Source: Chelativorans petroleitrophicus (GTDB lineage Bacteria; Pseudomonadota; Alphaproteobacteria; Rhizobiales; Rhizobiaceae). From it: a DNA stretch of 64,000 nt. Positions 51,126 to 63,959 of this stretch are shown here, one piece after another. The stretch covers positions 1 through 64,000 of the forward strand of contig NZ_JAODNV010000020.1 in assembly GCF_025398195.1 (NCBI RefSeq), read 5' to 3'. Both the position numbers and the translations under genes were made by a program. The notes beneath the pieces were generated by a model that did no database searches, was not told the DNA's origin, and saw nothing but the letters and a program-made list of their open reading frames with translations. Every line of letters begins with the position of its first letter. The stretch's first letter is position 1.

Positions 51126-52358
51126 ATGTCGGCGCAATCCCGGGAAAACGGGATGCGCCGCTCTACGAACGGGCGGGGCGATAGCAGGGGCATGGAACCG
51201 GTCGGCGACGGGATCGACCAGCCACTTGGCCAGAGCCGGCGGCGTGGGAAGGCAGTGTCGCTCCCCTGGTCCCGCATTCTGCTCGTGTTCTGCAGCTTGG
51301 CCATTTTCGCCACATCCGGCGCCGTGGCGCTTCGCGAGCGGCCGTTCCGTGAACCTCCGGAGACCATGGCCTCAGCCGAAGACAGTAGCGCAAGGGCGGA
51401 AAGCCAGTCCGCCCGCCCGGCTGGAGGCACATTGCTTACGGATGAGGATCGGGTGCATCCTTCACTCATCCGGCTTGGCCCGGACGCGGAACTTTCCTCC
51501 CGTAACGTGATCGTGATCCGCGATCCCTCATCCGTTGGGCAGCATCCGCGTCTTGCCCATCTTCCCGACCGCGCCCTCATCGAGGAATCGGAAACGGGAC
51601 CGCTTCCCGCGCGCGGTCCCGATGGCCGCAGGCCTTTTGACGCCTATGCGCGCCCGTGGTCCGGCGCGCGGGGTGCGCGGATTGCCGTCGTCATCGGCGG
51701 TCTCGGAATTTCCCAAACGGGTACGCAGGAAGCGATCGCGAAACTTCCCTCGGAGATCACCCTGGCCTTCGCGCCGCTCGGCAACAGCCTGATGCGGTGG
51801 ATGCAGGAGGCAAGGCGCGAAGGGCATGAGCTCATACTGCAGGTACCCATGGAGCCCTTCGGATATCCTGGAACCAATCCCGGCCGCTATACGCTGCTGA
51901 CGCAGGCTTCGTCTGAGCGGAATCTGGAAAACCTACGCTGGATGCTGTCGCGCATGACCAACTATGTGGGCGTGATGAACTATATGGGCGGCCGGTTCAC
52001 CGCCGACAGGCAGGCCATGACCCTGCTGATGGACGTGCTCCATGAACGCGGGCTTGCCTATTTCGATGATGGCACCTCGGCGCGCAGCCTGGCGCAGGAA
52101 ATAGCGCTTGCCAAGGGTGTGCCCTTCGTGGCCGGCGATGCGGTGATCGATGGCGAACGTGAGCGCGCGGCGATTCTGGCAAAGCTCGACGAGCTGGAGC
52201 GGATCGCGCGCGCGCGTGGCTTTGCCGTGGGCGGCGGTTCAGCCCTGGAAGTGACCGTGGATACGGTCGCCGCCTGGGCGGGTGAGGTCACGAAACGGGG
52301 CATCGAGCTTGTGCCCGTGTCCGCCGTCACCTTCGATCCGGAGCGCACTGGCCAATGA
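51126..52358 (+). CDS. Divergent polysaccharide deacetylase family protein (YibQ/DUF610)
   Basis: A 410-residue protein. The variable N-terminus contains one transmembrane helix ([20 protein letters not shown]). The C-terminal 240 residues are the YibQ domain: [70 protein letters not shown] and [14 protein letters not shown]. The activity of this family is not well defined. It follows ctpA by 2 bases and overlaps rppH (ATGA). Confidence 0.88.
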   Translation: MSAQSRENGMRRSTNGRGDSRGMEPVGDGIDQPLGQSRRRGKAVSLPWSRILLVFCSLAIFATSGAVALRERPFREPPETMASAEDSSARAESQSARPAGGTLLTDEDRVHPSLIRLGPDAELSSRNVIVIRDPSSVGQHPRLAHLPDRALIEESETGPLPARGPDGRRPFDAYARPWSGARGARIAVVIGGLGISQTGTQEAIAKLPSEITLAFAPLGNSLMRWMQEARREGHELILQVPMEPFGYPGTNPGRYTLLTQASSERNLENLRWMLSRMTNYVGVMNYMGGRFTADRQAMTLLMDVLHERGLAYFDDGTSARSLAQEIALAKGVPFVAGDAVIDGERERAAILAKLDELERIARARGFAVGGGSALEVTVDTVAAWAGEVTKRGIELVPVSAVTFDPERTGQ

Positions 52359-52870
52359 CGCGAATAAAAGCCGAAGATCTGCCTTACAGGCCCTGCGTGG
52401 GCGTCATGGTGCTCAATCGCGAAGGCGCGGTCTGGGCCGGGCGGCGCATACGCGAGCGCGCGAGCGAAGTTGACGGCGCCACCATGCTCTGGCAGATGCC
52501 GCAGGGCGGCATTGACGAAGGGGAGGACCCGCTTCAGGCGGCGCGCCGCGAACTCTATGAGGAGACCGGCATTCGCAGCGTCTCGCTTCTCGCCGAGACG
52601 CCGGGCTGGATAACCTATGAGCTGCCGGAACACCTTGTGGGCGTTGCGCTTCAGGGGCGCTATCGCGGGCAGAAGCAGAAATGGTTTGCCTTCCGCTTCG
52701 AAGGGAATGAGAGCGAGATCAGCATCAATCCGCCGCCCGGCGGCCATGCACCGGAATTCGACGCCTGGGCGTGGAAGCCCATGGACGAGCTTCCGAAGTT
52801 GATCGTTCCCTTCAAACGAAAGGTCTATGAGGAGGTCGTCGCCTGTTTCCGGCCGCTGGTGCAGGCCTGA
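52355..52870 (+). CDS. rppH: RNA pyrophosphohydrolase RppH
   Basis: A 171-residue Nudix enzyme. [21 protein letters not shown] opens the family, and the Nudix box is [23 protein letters not shown]. The later segments ([35 protein letters not shown]) fit RppH/NudH. It removes pyrophosphate from mRNA 5' ends and so triggers decay. Confidence 0.95.
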   Translation: MTRIKAEDLPYRPCVGVMVLNREGAVWAGRRIRERASEVDGATMLWQMPQGGIDEGEDPLQAARRELYEETGIRSVSLLAETPGWITYELPEHLVGVALQGRYRGQKQKWFAFRFEGNESEISINPPPGGHAPEFDAWAWKPMDELPKLIVPFKRKVYEEVVACFRPLVQA

Positions 52871-52963
52871 CGATGCGGTGAGAATCCTCCGCGAGCGGCC
52901 GCCCGCAAGAGGCGGCTCCGTTTACTGAAGCCCGTGTTGAAGAAGATACCGGAATGGGGAGGC

Positions 52964-52994
52964 CGCCGCCAAAGCCGCACCGGCTTTGGCGGCG
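52964..52994. terminator. Perfect 14-bp stem between convergent rppH and leuC
   Basis: CGCCGCCAAAGCCG (52964-52977) and CGGCTTTGGCGGCG (52981-52994) form a 14-pair hairpin with loop CAC. Its position between two convergent genes suggests a shared terminator, but T-runs are absent on both sides. Confidence 0.55.
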
Positions 52995-53001
52995 AAACGA
53001 C

Positions 53002-54411
53002 TTACTGCCAGGTTCTGATGTCGATGAAATGGCCGGCGATTGCCGCGGCCGCCGCCATGGCGGGCGAAACGAGATGCGTGCGGCCCTTGAAGCCCTGGCG
53101 GCCCTCGAAATTGCGGTTCGAGGTGGACGCGCAGCGCTCGCCGGGCTTCAGCCGGTCGTCATTCATGGCTAGACACATAGAGCAGCCCGGCTCGCGCCAG
53201 TCGAAGCCGGCTTCGATGAAGATCTTGTCGAGCCCCTCCGCCTCGGCCTGCGCCTTCACCAACCCTGAGCCCGGCACGATCATGGCGTTGACGCGCTCGT
53301 GAACCTTGCGGCCCTGGGCGATCTTCGCCACCGCGCGCAGGTCCTCGATGCGGCCATTGGTGCAGGAGCCGATGAAGACGCGGTCGACCGCGATGTCGGT
53401 GATCTTCGTGCCGGGGGTGAGGCCCATATATTCCAGCGCGCGCTTTTTCGACAGGCGCTTGGTCTCATCCTCAATCAGATCGGGATCCGGAACGACGCCA
53501 GTGACGGAAACCACGTCCTCCGGCGAGGAGCCCCAGGTGACGAGGGGCGGCAGGTTGGCCGCATCGAGCTTCACCACACGGTCGAAATGGGCACCTTCGT
53601 CGGTGTGCAGCGTCTCCCAATAGGCGCGGGCCATGTCCCAGGCCTTACCTTTCGGTGCACGCGGACGGTCCTTGATGTAGGCAAAGGTGGTTTCGTCGGG
53701 CGCGATCATGCCGGCGCGCGCACCGCCCTCAATCGACATGTTGCAGATCGTCATGCGGCCTTCCATGGAGAGCGACCGGATCGCCTCGCCCGCATATTCG
53801 ATCACATGGCCCGTGCCGCCCGCCGTGCCGATCTCGCCGATGATGGCGAGGATGATGTCTTTGGCGGTCACCCCTTCGGGAAGCTTGCCATCCACCTGAA
53901 CGAGCATGTTCTTCGCCTTGCGCTGGATCAGCGTCTGCGTGGCCAGCACGTGCTCCACTTCGGAGGTGCCGATGCCGTGCGCCAGCGCACCGAAAGCACC
54001 GTGGGTGGAGGTGTGACTGTCGCCGCACACGATGGTCATGCCTGGCAGGGTGAAGCCTTGCTCGGGACCCACGATGTGGACGATGCCCTGCCGGCGGTCG
54101 GCCTCGTTGTAATATTCGATGCCGAAATCGGCGGCGTTCTTCGCCAGCGCCTCGACCTGAATGCGGCTTTCCTCGTTCTTGATGCCGAAGATACGGTCGG
54201 GCGAGGTGGGCACGTTGTGGTCGACGACGGCGAGCGTCTTTTCCGGATGGCGCACGGTGCGGCCTGACATGCGCAGGCCCTCGAAGGCCTGCGGGCTCGT
54301 CACCTCATGCACCAGATGCCGGTCGATATAGATCAGGCAGGTGCCGTCATCCTGCCGGTCGACCACATGGTCTTCGAAGATCTTGTCATAAAGCGTACGC
54401 GGTTCGGTCAT
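53002..54411 (-). CDS. leuC: 3-isopropylmalate dehydratase large subunit LeuC
   Basis: A 469-residue aconitase-family enzyme for leucine synthesis. It starts [17 protein letters not shown] at ATG 54411. It carries [32 protein letters not shown], and the [4Fe-4S] ligands lie in [16 protein letters not shown] and [14 protein letters not shown]. The partner leuD is not in this window. Confidence 0.97.
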   Translation of the reverse strand: MTEPRTLYDKIFEDHVVDRQDDGTCLIYIDRHLVHEVTSPQAFEGLRMSGRTVRHPEKTLAVVDHNVPTSPDRIFGIKNEESRIQVEALAKNAADFGIEYYNEADRRQGIVHIVGPEQGFTLPGMTIVCGDSHTSTHGAFGALAHGIGTSEVEHVLATQTLIQRKAKNMLVQVDGKLPEGVTAKDIILAIIGEIGTAGGTGHVIEYAGEAIRSLSMEGRMTICNMSIEGGARAGMIAPDETTFAYIKDRPRAPKGKAWDMARAYWETLHTDEGAHFDRVVKLDAANLPPLVTWGSSPEDVVSVTGVVPDPDLIEDETKRLSKKRALEYMGLTPGTKITDIAVDRVFIGSCTNGRIEDLRAVAKIAQGRKVHERVNAMIVPGSGLVKAQAEAEGLDKIFIEAGFDWREPGCSMCLAMNDDRLKPGERCASTSNRNFEGRQGFKGRTHLVSPAMAAAAAIAGHFIDIRTWQ

Positions 54412-54750
54412 GTTCGGAAATCCTCGGGCGGTTGCGGAAGGGAAAGCCGCATGAGGCGCGGCATCTGTCCGCTCAGGCAGGCCGGCAGAGAAGTGAGCCG
54501 GAAATTCGCGCGAAGAAGCGGCCGGGCAGGCGTTTGACGTCCTGCAGCAGGAAGCCCCTGAAGGCGAAAGGTTCCATATGCTCAGCCATACGAGCCTAAT
54601 ATCAAGCTTTTGCGTTCCGGGCAATCGAACCTGCAGCCCGTTGCCAGATCCTTAAAATAGGCACAGGGGGCAGCGCCGCCAATCATTCCTCCCCGGCTGC
54701 AGGCAGGCGGCGCTTCACATCCGTACGGCCTTCCCTTAGATGCTTGGGAC
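54412..54750. other. leuC upstream region (leader and promoter)
   Basis: A 339-base gap between divergent leuC and holA. It contains a candidate 38-residue leader frame (54473-54589, minus) and several GC-rich imperfect repeats. Promoters for both directions must lie here; I see no strong consensus boxes. Confidence 0.5.
54473..54589 (-). CDS. Candidate leader peptide upstream of leuC (38 aa)
   Basis: A small frame from ATG 54589 to TGA 54473 encodes [20 protein letters not shown] and a further 18 residues ending SGSLLCRPA, and stops 62 bases before leuC. It has five Leu residues but no run long enough to prove attenuation. It could be a leucine leader, a small protein, or chance. Confidence 0.25.
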   Translation of the reverse strand: MAEHMEPFAFRGFLLQDVKRLPGRFFARISGSLLCRPA

Positions 54751-55788
54751 ATGGCGCAGAAAAAAGCCCACGAAGTCGATGCCTGGCTTGCGCGGCCGGA
54801 CCCGCGCATGTCCGTCGTGCTCGTCTACGGGCCGGATCGCGGTCTCGTCTCGGAGAGGGCGCGGCTTTTCGCTGAACGCTCGGGCCTGCCGCTCGACGAT
54901 CCCTTCTGTGTGGTCAAGATAGACGGGGCGGAAATTGCCGAGCCCGGCCAGCTGGTTGACGAAGCGCGCACCGTACCCATGTTCGCAGATCGCAGGCTGG
55001 TGTGGGTGCGCAATGCCGGGAGCCAGAATGCGCTGGTTGCGGACGTTGCTGCGCTCGTCGCCGACCCTCCCGCGGATTGTCTCGTGCTTATCGAGGCGGG
55101 GGATCTGAAGAAGAATGCGGCTCTACGCACCGCGGTGGAGCGCGGCGAGCGGGCTATGGCGCTGCCCTGCTACAGCGATGATGCGCGCAGCCTCGACTCG
55201 GTCATCGACAATGTTCTTTCCGCCGCGGGGCTTTCCATTTCGCTCGAGGCGCGGCAGTTGCTCAAGGCCAGCCTTGGGGGCGACCGGCTCGCCACACGCG
55301 GGGAGCTGGAAAAGCTTGCCCTTTACTGCGCCGGCGCCGGAAATGTGACGGTGGAGGATGTGCGCGCCGCCGTCGGTGACGTTTCCATCGCAGGCGCGGA
55401 CGAGGCCGTGGATGCCGTGATGTGCGGCCGCATAGCGCAGTTCGATACGTTGTTCACCCGGCATCTGGCAGCGGGCGCCCCGCCCTTCCTCATGCTTTCC
55501 GCCGCTCTTCGGCACGTACAGGGGCTGCAGCTTATGCGGGCGCAGGTGGAAGCGGAGGGCAAGTCGCCGGCGGCCGCCGTGGCTTCGGCGCGCCCGCCTG
55601 TTTTTTTCGCCCGCCGCCGCGCTGTGGAGCAGGCGGTGGAGCGCTGGACGCTCTCCATGCTGCAGGCGGCGGCGGAACGGCTGCAGGGCGCGGTGCTGAA
55701 ATCCCGCCAGCATCCGGCCGTCGCCGCATCCGTCAGCCGCCAGACGCTGCTTGCCCTTGCCATCGAGGGCGCGCGGGCCGGGCGCTAA
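54751..55788 (+). CDS. holA: DNA polymerase III subunit delta HolA
   Basis: A 345-residue clamp-loader subunit. Family features are MSVVLVYGPDRGLVSERARLFAE at the N-terminus, DDPFCVVKIDGAEI, PMFADRRLVWVRNAG, ALPCYSDDARSLDSVIDNVL, and the C-terminal collar domain. In many relatives holA follows leuS-lptE; here it stands beside leuC, so local order has changed. Confidence 0.93.
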   Translation: MAQKKAHEVDAWLARPDPRMSVVLVYGPDRGLVSERARLFAERSGLPLDDPFCVVKIDGAEIAEPGQLVDEARTVPMFADRRLVWVRNAGSQNALVADVAALVADPPADCLVLIEAGDLKKNAALRTAVERGERAMALPCYSDDARSLDSVIDNVLSAAGLSISLEARQLLKASLGGDRLATRGELEKLALYCAGAGNVTVEDVRAAVGDVSIAGADEAVDAVMCGRIAQFDTLFTRHLAAGAPPFLMLSAALRHVQGLQLMRAQVEAEGKSPAAAVASARPPVFFARRRAVEQAVERWTLSMLQAAAERLQGAVLKSRQHPAVAASVSRQTLLALAIEGARAGR

Positions 55789-55820
55789 GCGCCTGAACGT
55801 CCGCACGGCCGGCTACAGGC

Positions 55821-56006
55821 TCATACATCGCATGGCGGAAGCGGCTCCCGCCTCAACTGGCGGGCCCACGGGTCCCAGCCAATGTCTCTCTGCAGATGAG
55901 GTGGCAGGTCATTCATGATCTGCTGCCCCAGCCTGCGGCGCCGGTGAAGCCGGCTTCTGCTGGTCAAGCGTGCGATAGCTCCTGCGAAGAAGCGTGTCAC
56001 GGTCAT
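55821..56006 (-). CDS. Small DUF1127-like basic protein (61 aa)
   Basis: A 61-residue Arg-rich protein. RSRLHRRRRLGQQIMNDLPPHLQRDIGWDPW resembles the DUF1127 (YjiS-like) pattern with a terminal L.RDIG motif. Such proteins in alphaproteobacteria help regulate RNA and phosphate/carbon metabolism. The assignment is tentative. Confidence 0.55.
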   Translation of the reverse strand: MTVTRFFAGAIARLTSRSRLHRRRRLGQQIMNDLPPHLQRDIGWDPWARQLRREPLPPCDV

Positions 56007-56185
56007 GACTTGTTATCCTCCGACTGAATGCCGGAGGATTATCCCTAACCCCCGCTGACAGCCTGCCGTCAGCAGCGCGCATGCGCGATTCCGGGAAACG
56101 CGGCTGCCGGTTTTCCGTTCGGAATGGCGCGAAAGAAATCAAAGACTTGGATCATTCCGGTGTTTTCCATGAAACGCCAGGTGAT

Positions 56186-56977
56186 CTAATCCTCCTCGCG
56201 CACTTCGACCGTGTAGTTAAGCGGCAGCCGTCCGCCGTCGGCATAGATGGTCTGGCCGGTGATGTAGCTGGCGTCATCGGAGGCAAGAAATGCGGCGATG
56301 GAGGCGATTTCCTTCGGGTCGCCGATGCGGCCGAGCGGAGTGCGCGAGAGAATGCGCCTGCGGGCAGCCGGATCGGCATTAACGCTCGCCAGCATGTCGG
56401 TCATGATGGAGCCGGGCCCGATGGCGTTGACGCGGATGCCATAGGGCGCAAGCGCGAGCGCCATGGCCTTCGTAAGCTGGTTCACGCCGCCCTTGGAGAC
56501 GGAATAGGGAATCTGGTTCGCGATGGCGAAGACCGCATTGACGGACGACATGTTGATGATGGCGCCGGCTGGACCGCCCTTCTTCACCTTCTCAACCATG
56601 TAGCGGGCCACTGCCTGGCCCACCAGGAAGCTTCCCTTCAGATTGACCTGGAGAACCCGGTCGAAATCCTCTTCCTTGAGGTCGAGGAAATCGGCTCCGT
56701 GCACGATGCCCGCATTGTTGACGAGGATGTCAATGTCGCCCAGCAGGTCCATGGCCGAGGCGACCAGATTGTGAACGTCGAGCGTCTTGCCGACATCGGC
56801 CTTGACGAAGTGAACCTCGCCGAGCGCCGCGAGATCGCGAGCGGCGCGGGCGCCCTTCTCCCCGTCGATGTCGGCCATCACGACGCGCACGCCGTCACGC
56901 AGGAAGCGTTCCGCGATTGCATGGCCGATGCCGGCGGCCGCGCCCGTCACGATTGCTGTTTTCCCATCGAGTGCCAT
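56186..56977 (-). CDS. SDR-family oxidoreductase
   Basis: A 263-residue classical short-chain dehydrogenase. It has cofactor motif VTGAAAGIGHAIAERF, MADIDGEKG (Asp at the end of beta2 favours NAD), NNAGIVHGADF, catalytic SSVNAVFAIANQIPYSVSKGG (Ser, Tyr, Lys) and PGSIMTDML. Substrate cannot be deduced. Confidence 0.92.
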   Translation of the reverse strand: MALDGKTAIVTGAAAGIGHAIAERFLRDGVRVVMADIDGEKGARAARDLAALGEVHFVKADVGKTLDVHNLVASAMDLLGDIDILVNNAGIVHGADFLDLKEEDFDRVLQVNLKGSFLVGQAVARYMVEKVKKGGPAGAIINMSSVNAVFAIANQIPYSVSKGGVNQLTKAMALALAPYGIRVNAIGPGSIMTDMLASVNADPAARRRILSRTPLGRIGDPKEIASIAAFLASDDASYITGQTIYADGGRLPLNYTVEVREED

Positions 56978-57119
56978 GGTTCACCTCAATTCTTCGTCCG
57001 GTTGAAACTGGTCCGGGGGTAGGGTGGCGTCAAGCGCCAACCGGAAAGCGCTGGACGCTTCTTTGACAGAGGCCGTAAAATACGCTCAAAGCGGGTACTC
57101 TAGGCTAGAGGCCCGCCGA

Positions 57120-57287
57120 ATGACCAAGTTACTGTCGCTCCTGATCGTGGCCATCATGATCCTGCACGTCATCCGGCCGCTCGGCCTGCCGGGCCTGAAG
57201 AAGCGCAGCGACTTCTGGAAGATCGCGGTGGTTGCCCTCGCCGCGATCGGGATCACCGCCGCCCTTGGCCACCACGCAGGCGGATAA
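57120..57287 (+). CDS. Small two-helix membrane protein (55 aa)
   Basis: ATG 57120 begins MTKLLSLLIVAIMILHVIRP; a second hydrophobic segment is WKIAVVALAAIGITAALG, with the KKRSD loop between. Similar short membrane proteins occur beside tal and priA in related genomes. Function unknown. Confidence 0.65.
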   Translation: MTKLLSLLIVAIMILHVIRPLGLPGLKKRSDFWKIAVVALAAIGITAALGHHAGG

Positions 57288-57327
57288 GGGTATCGCAGGC
57301 GCCGGGAGCGCCTGCGCTTGGAGGGTC

Positions 57328-57981
57328 TTAAGCGATCTTCTGGCCCGTTTTCGCCCAGTCCGCGAGGAAGGCTTCGAGCCCCTTGTCGGTCAGCGGATGC
57401 TTGACCAGCGCCCTGAGCACCGCTGGCGGGACGGTTGCCACGTCAGCGCCGATCAGGGCCGCCTGCTTCACATGGTTCACGGAGCGGATGGAGGCTGCGA
57501 GAATCTGCGTCTCGAAGTCGTAGTTGTCGTAGATCGTGCGGATTTCAGAGATCAGCTCCATCCCGTCGAGGCCCGTGTCGTCCAGCCTGCCGATGAAGGG
57601 CGAGATGAAGGTCGCGCCGGCCTTCGCGGCAAGCAGGGCCTGGTTGGCGGAAAAGCAGAGCGTGACATTGACCATGCGGCCGTCGGAGGTGAGCGCCTTG
57701 CAGGCCTTGAGGCCGTCCATGGTGAGAGGTACCTTGATGGCGATGTTGTCGGCGATCTTGGAGAGGATGTCGGCCTCGCGCATCATCTCCTTGAACCCCA
57801 CCGCGGTAACCTCGGCCGAGACCGGCCCGTCGACGATCTCGCAGATCTCCTTGGTGACCTCGAGGATCGGCCGGCCGGATTTCATGATCAGCGAGGGATT
57901 GGTCGTCACCCCGTCGAGCAGCCCGGTTTCGCTCAACGCGCGAATCTCACTCACATCGGCGGTGTCGACGAAAAACTTCAT
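57328..57981 (-). CDS. Transaldolase / fructose-6-phosphate aldolase family
   Basis: ATG 57981 gives 217 residues. It has [29 protein letters not shown], the Schiff-base Lys in [47 protein letters not shown] and [19 protein letters not shown]. This short form (about 217 residues) is the TalC/FSA subfamily; it acts in the pentose phosphate pathway or as an aldolase. Confidence 0.93.
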   Translation of the reverse strand: MKFFVDTADVSEIRALSETGLLDGVTTNPSLIMKSGRPILEVTKEICEIVDGPVSAEVTAVGFKEMMREADILSKIADNIAIKVPLTMDGLKACKALTSDGRMVNVTLCFSANQALLAAKAGATFISPFIGRLDDTGLDGMELISEIRTIYDNYDFETQILAASIRSVNHVKQAALIGADVATVPPAVLRALVKHPLTDKGLEAFLADWAKTGQKIA

Positions 57982-58073
57982 GGCACTCTCCTTTGTCCCG
58001 CTCGCCGAGCCGCCCGGCCCGGCATTCATGCTCGGCCTTGCTCTAATCCAAGAAACCGGCAAGGTCACGTCCT

Positions 58074-60257
58074 ATGAAACAAGATTCGGCCCCAGGGCGC
58101 GTGATTCCGGTGATGCTTCCCATGCCTGCCGAGCGGCCCTACTCCTATGCCGTGCCCGATGGCGCCACCGTCGCACCGGGCGCCATATTGCGCGTGCCGC
58201 TCGGGCCCCGCGAGGTGGCGGGCGTGGCCTGGGATGGCGACGGCGAGCCGGTGGCGCCCGGCAAGCTGCGGCAGATTTCCGAGATCTTCGACTGCCCACC
58301 GCTTTCGGCCGAGATGCGCCGCTTCATCGAGTGGGTGGCTGGCTACACGCTGTCGCCTCCCGGCATGGTGGCGCGCATGGCGCTGCGTGCGCCGGCCGCC
58401 TTCGACCCTGAGCCACCTGTCGAGGGCCTGCGCCTCACCGGCAGAGAGCCGGACCGCATGACGGCGGCGCGCGAGCGCGTGCTGGCGCTTGCCGCCGATG
58501 GCCAGGCCTGGACGCGGTCCGGCCTCGCGCATGCGGCGGGCGTATCACTCAGCGTCATCGACGGGCTGATGGCGCAAGGCGTTTTCGAGCGCACGGAAAT
58601 CCCGCCGCGCCCGGTGGTGCCGCCGCCTGACACGGCCTTTGTACGGCCGGAACTGACGCCTGACCAGCAGGCGGCCGCCGACCGCCTGCGGGAGCGTGTG
58701 AGCGCGGGCGGCTTCGGCGTCACTCTGCTGGACGGTGTGACGGGGTCGGGCAAGACGGAGGTCTATTTCGAGGCGGTCGCAGCAGCGCTTGAAAGGGGGA
58801 AACAGGTGCTCATCCTGCTTCCCGAGATCGCGTTAACCCAGGCCTTCCTCGAGCGCTTTCACGACCGCTTCGGGGCAAAGCCCGCCGAATGGCATTCCGA
58901 CCTTGCGCCGAAAAAGCGGGAAAGGGTGTGGCGGCAGGTGGCGGAAGGCCAGGTGCGGGTGGTCGCCGGAGCCCGCTCGGCACTGTTTCTGCCCTTCCGC
59001 GAGCTCGGCCTCATCGTTGTCGACGAGGAGCATGATCCCGCCTACAAACAGGAGGACCGGGTCTTCTACAATGCCCGCGACATGAGCGTGGTGCGCGGCC
59101 ATATCGGAAACTTCCCGGTCGTGCTCGCCTCGGCCACGCCCTCCATCGAAAGCCGGGTGAATGCCGATCAGGGCCGCTATCAGCGAATTGTGCTTCCGGC
59201 CCGCTTTGCCGATGCGGCGATGCCGGAACTCGCCGCCATCGATATGCGCCGCTCTCCGCCTGAGCGCGGGGGCTTTCTCTCGCCGGTGCTGATCGAGGCG
59301 ATCGAGAGAACGCTGGCGCGCAAGGAGCAGGCGCTGCTTTTCCTCAACCGGCGCGGCTATGCGCCGCTCACGCTCTGCCGTGTGTGCGGGCACCGCTTCC
59401 AGTGCCCGAACTGTTCGAGCTGGCTGGTGGAGCACCGCTTCCGCCACCAGCTCGTCTGCCATCATTGCGGCCACAATGAACCGCAGCCGGAGGCCTGTCC
59501 CGAATGCGGCGCGCTTGACCATCTCGTTCCCTGCGGTCCGGGCGTGGAGCGCATTGCCGAGGAAGTGGACCGCCACTTTCCCGCGGCGCGCACGATCGTC
59601 TTGTCCTCGGATCTCATGGGAGGCGTGAAACGGCTGAGGCTGGAGCTGGAAGCCATCGCCAAAGGCGAGGCCGACATCGTTGTGGGCACGCAGCTCGTTG
59701 CCAAGGGTCACAATTTTCCGTCGATGACGCTGGTGGGCGTGGTGGATGCCGATCTAGGGCTTGCCAATGGCGATCCGCGCGCGGCCGAGCGCACGTTTCA
59801 GCTCTTAAGCCAGGTCACCGGCAGGGCGGGGCGTTCGGGAAAGAAGAGTTTTGGCCTGTTACAGACCTATCAGCCTGAGCATCCGGTGATGCGCGCGCTC
59901 GTCTCGGGCGATGCGGAAACCTTCTACGAGCGCGAAATCGCGGAGCGCGAGCGGGCCGGCCTGCCGCCTTTCGGGCGTCTCGCCTCCATCATCGTGAGTG
60001 CCGCGACCCGGTCCGAGGCCGAGAACCATGCGCGCGCGCTCCGGCGTGCGGCGCCGGCCGCGGCCGAGATCGACATTCTGGGTCCCGCCGAAGCCCCGCT
60101 GGCGCTGGTGGCCGGGAGGCATCGATTCCGCCTGCTCGTGCACGGCTCCCGCCGGGCGGACCTCCAGGCCTATCTGCGGCAAATGATCTCAACGGCGGAG
60201 CGGCCGCGCGGCTCCGTTCGCGTGCAGGTGGATATCGATCCCCAGAGCTTTCTTTGA
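58074..60257 (+). CDS. priA: Primosomal protein N' (PriA) helicase
   Basis: A 727-residue replication-restart helicase. The N-terminal DNA-binding domain is VIPVMLPMPAERPYSYAVPDG. Helicase motifs are LLDGVTGSGKTEVYFEA, IVVDEEHDPAYKQED, LASATPSIES and LLSQVTGRAGRSG. The zinc domain is CRVCGHRFQCPNCSSWLVEH and CHHCGHNEPQPEACPECG. It restarts stalled forks. Confidence 0.97.
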   Translation: MKQDSAPGRVIPVMLPMPAERPYSYAVPDGATVAPGAILRVPLGPREVAGVAWDGDGEPVAPGKLRQISEIFDCPPLSAEMRRFIEWVAGYTLSPPGMVARMALRAPAAFDPEPPVEGLRLTGREPDRMTAARERVLALAADGQAWTRSGLAHAAGVSLSVIDGLMAQGVFERTEIPPRPVVPPPDTAFVRPELTPDQQAAADRLRERVSAGGFGVTLLDGVTGSGKTEVYFEAVAAALERGKQVLILLPEIALTQAFLERFHDRFGAKPAEWHSDLAPKKRERVWRQVAEGQVRVVAGARSALFLPFRELGLIVVDEEHDPAYKQEDRVFYNARDMSVVRGHIGNFPVVLASATPSIESRVNADQGRYQRIVLPARFADAAMPELAAIDMRRSPPERGGFLSPVLIEAIERTLARKEQALLFLNRRGYAPLTLCRVCGHRFQCPNCSSWLVEHRFRHQLVCHHCGHNEPQPEACPECGALDHLVPCGPGVERIAEEVDRHFPAARTIVLSSDLMGGVKRLRLELEAIAKGEADIVVGTQLVAKGHNFPSMTLVGVVDADLGLANGDPRAAERTFQLLSQVTGRAGRSGKKSFGLLQTYQPEHPVMRALVSGDAETFYEREIAERERAGLPPFGRLASIIVSAATRSEAENHARALRRAAPAAAEIDILGPAEAPLALVAGRHRFRLLVHGSRRADLQAYLRQMISTAERPRGSVRVQVDIDPQSFL

Positions 60258-60325
60258 CAGAAGTCTGCCGTATGGAATGTTACGGCACAGGCGATTCGTC
60301 AGCTTCAGTAATGGGAGGATAGCGA

Positions 60326-60721
60326 ATGGACCTCGCCTTTCCCTGGCCCTACAGCCAGGGCGAGTGGCTGGCGTGGACAGCTGCGGTGATCACCGGCCTG
60401 CTCGGCCTTCTAAGTCTCATCGCGCCCCGGCGTGCGCTTCGCGGACTTGGACTGCGGCCAGTCGACGGGCGGGCGGATGGGCTTGCGGCGGCGCGCGCTC
60501 AGCTTGGCGGATTCTATCTTGGAGTCGGCCTTGCGGCAATTCTGTTCGCCCAGCCGCTCATCTATATGGCGCTGGGCGCGGCGTGGGCGCTGGCGGCTCT
60601 CGGTCGCATCATAACGATTGCGTCAGACCGCGGCGGCAGTTTCGCGATCTGGATCGGCCTTTTCGCCACGCTCGCGCTGGCGGTGCCGCCTCTTGCCTTC
60701 GCGCTCGGTTTCATCCGCTGA
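60326..60721 (+). CDS. Conserved membrane protein, 131 aa (DUF4345-like)
   Basis: A 131-residue protein with four transmembrane helices (LAWTAAVITGLLGLLSLIAP, ARAQLGGFYLGVGLAAILFA, ALGAAWALAALGRIITI, FAIWIGLFATLALAVPPLAFAL). Its pattern is similar to DUF4345-type proteins. AATGGGAGGATAGCG precedes the ATG. It lies between priA and atpH. Confidence 0.65.
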   Translation: MDLAFPWPYSQGEWLAWTAAVITGLLGLLSLIAPRRALRGLGLRPVDGRADGLAAARAQLGGFYLGVGLAAILFAQPLIYMALGAAWALAALGRIITIASDRGGSFAIWIGLFATLALAVPPLAFALGFIR

Positions 60722-60955
60722 TGCCCCGCAGTCAGCCGGCGGCATGCGACAAAAAGGGGTGCCGATCCTTGAAAATCCCCGTGTTGCGAGTCTGGAAAGC
60801 CTGTGCTAGACGGCTCTCGGCTTTCGGCTGGGGGACGGCGATGCCCGTACACCTGTTGCCGGGAATCTGTCAATCATGGCCAGGGGTTTTGCCCGAGCTG
60901 CCGGCGGCTCCAGTGCAATTCTTCGGCCTCAACCCGTGAGAAGAGACCCAATCCC

Positions 60956-63045
<2,090 letters not shown>

Positions 63046-63058
63046 GGCAGGACACGGC

Positions 63059-63937
63059 ATGCCCTCGCTAAAGGACCTTCGCAACCGGATTGCGTCCGTC
63101 AAGGCGACGCAGAAGATCACCAAGGCGATGCAGATGGTCGCCGCGGCGAAGCTGCGCCGCGCCCAAGAGGCTGCCGAGGCCGCCCGTCCCTATGCGGAGC
63201 GTATGAGCGCGGTGCTTGCAAATGTCGCCGGCTCCATCTCCGGCAGCGACGCGCCGGCGCTCATGACCGGCACCGGCAGCGACCGGACGCATCTGCTCGT
63301 CGTCTGCACGGCCGAGCGCGGCCTGTGCGGCGGCTTCAACAGCCAGATCGCCAGGAAAGCGCGCGAACATGCGCGCGCGCTGCTTGCCGATGGGAAAGAC
63401 GTCAAGATCATGACCGTCGGCAAGAAGGGTTACGATATGCTTCGCCGGGATTTCGGCGATCGCATCATCGAGCGGATCGAGCTGCGAGAGGTCAAGCGCA
63501 TCGGCTTCATCCATGCCGACGAGATCGCCAAGAAGGTGATCGGTCTGTTTCAGGACGGGCAGTTCGACGTCTGCACCCTGTTCTATTCGGAGTTCAAGTC
63601 GGTCATCAGCCAGGTTCCGACGGCGCAGCAGATCATTCCTGCAGCCGCTCCCGAGGCGGCGGCTTCGAACGGGGAAGCGACGGCGGTCTACGAATATGAG
63701 CCGGATCCGGCGTCCATCCTGGCCGATCTCATCCCGCGCAACATTGCGGTGCAAATCTTCCGTGCGCTTCTGGAGAACGCGGCGGGCGAGATGGGCGCCA
63801 AGATGACCGCGATGGACAACGCGACCCGCAATGCCGGCGAGATGATCGACAAGCTGTCGATCACTTACAACCGCCAGCGCCAGGCGCAGATCACCAAGGA
63901 ACTGATCGAGATCATTTCGGGCGCGGAAGCGCTCTAG
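63059..63937 (+). CDS. atpG: ATP synthase F1 subunit gamma
   Basis: ATG 63059 gives 292 residues: [55 protein letters not shown] and the C-terminal [44 protein letters not shown]. It is the central rotor stalk. Confidence 0.97.
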   Translation: MPSLKDLRNRIASVKATQKITKAMQMVAAAKLRRAQEAAEAARPYAERMSAVLANVAGSISGSDAPALMTGTGSDRTHLLVVCTAERGLCGGFNSQIARKAREHARALLADGKDVKIMTVGKKGYDMLRRDFGDRIIERIELREVKRIGFIHADEIAKKVIGLFQDGQFDVCTLFYSEFKSVISQVPTAQQIIPAAAPEAAASNGEATAVYEYEPDPASILADLIPRNIAVQIFRALLENAAGEMGAKMTAMDNATRNAGEMIDKLSITYNRQRQAQITKELIEIISGAEAL

Positions 63938-63959
63938 CGGATTGAGGAAGGGTTAGATA

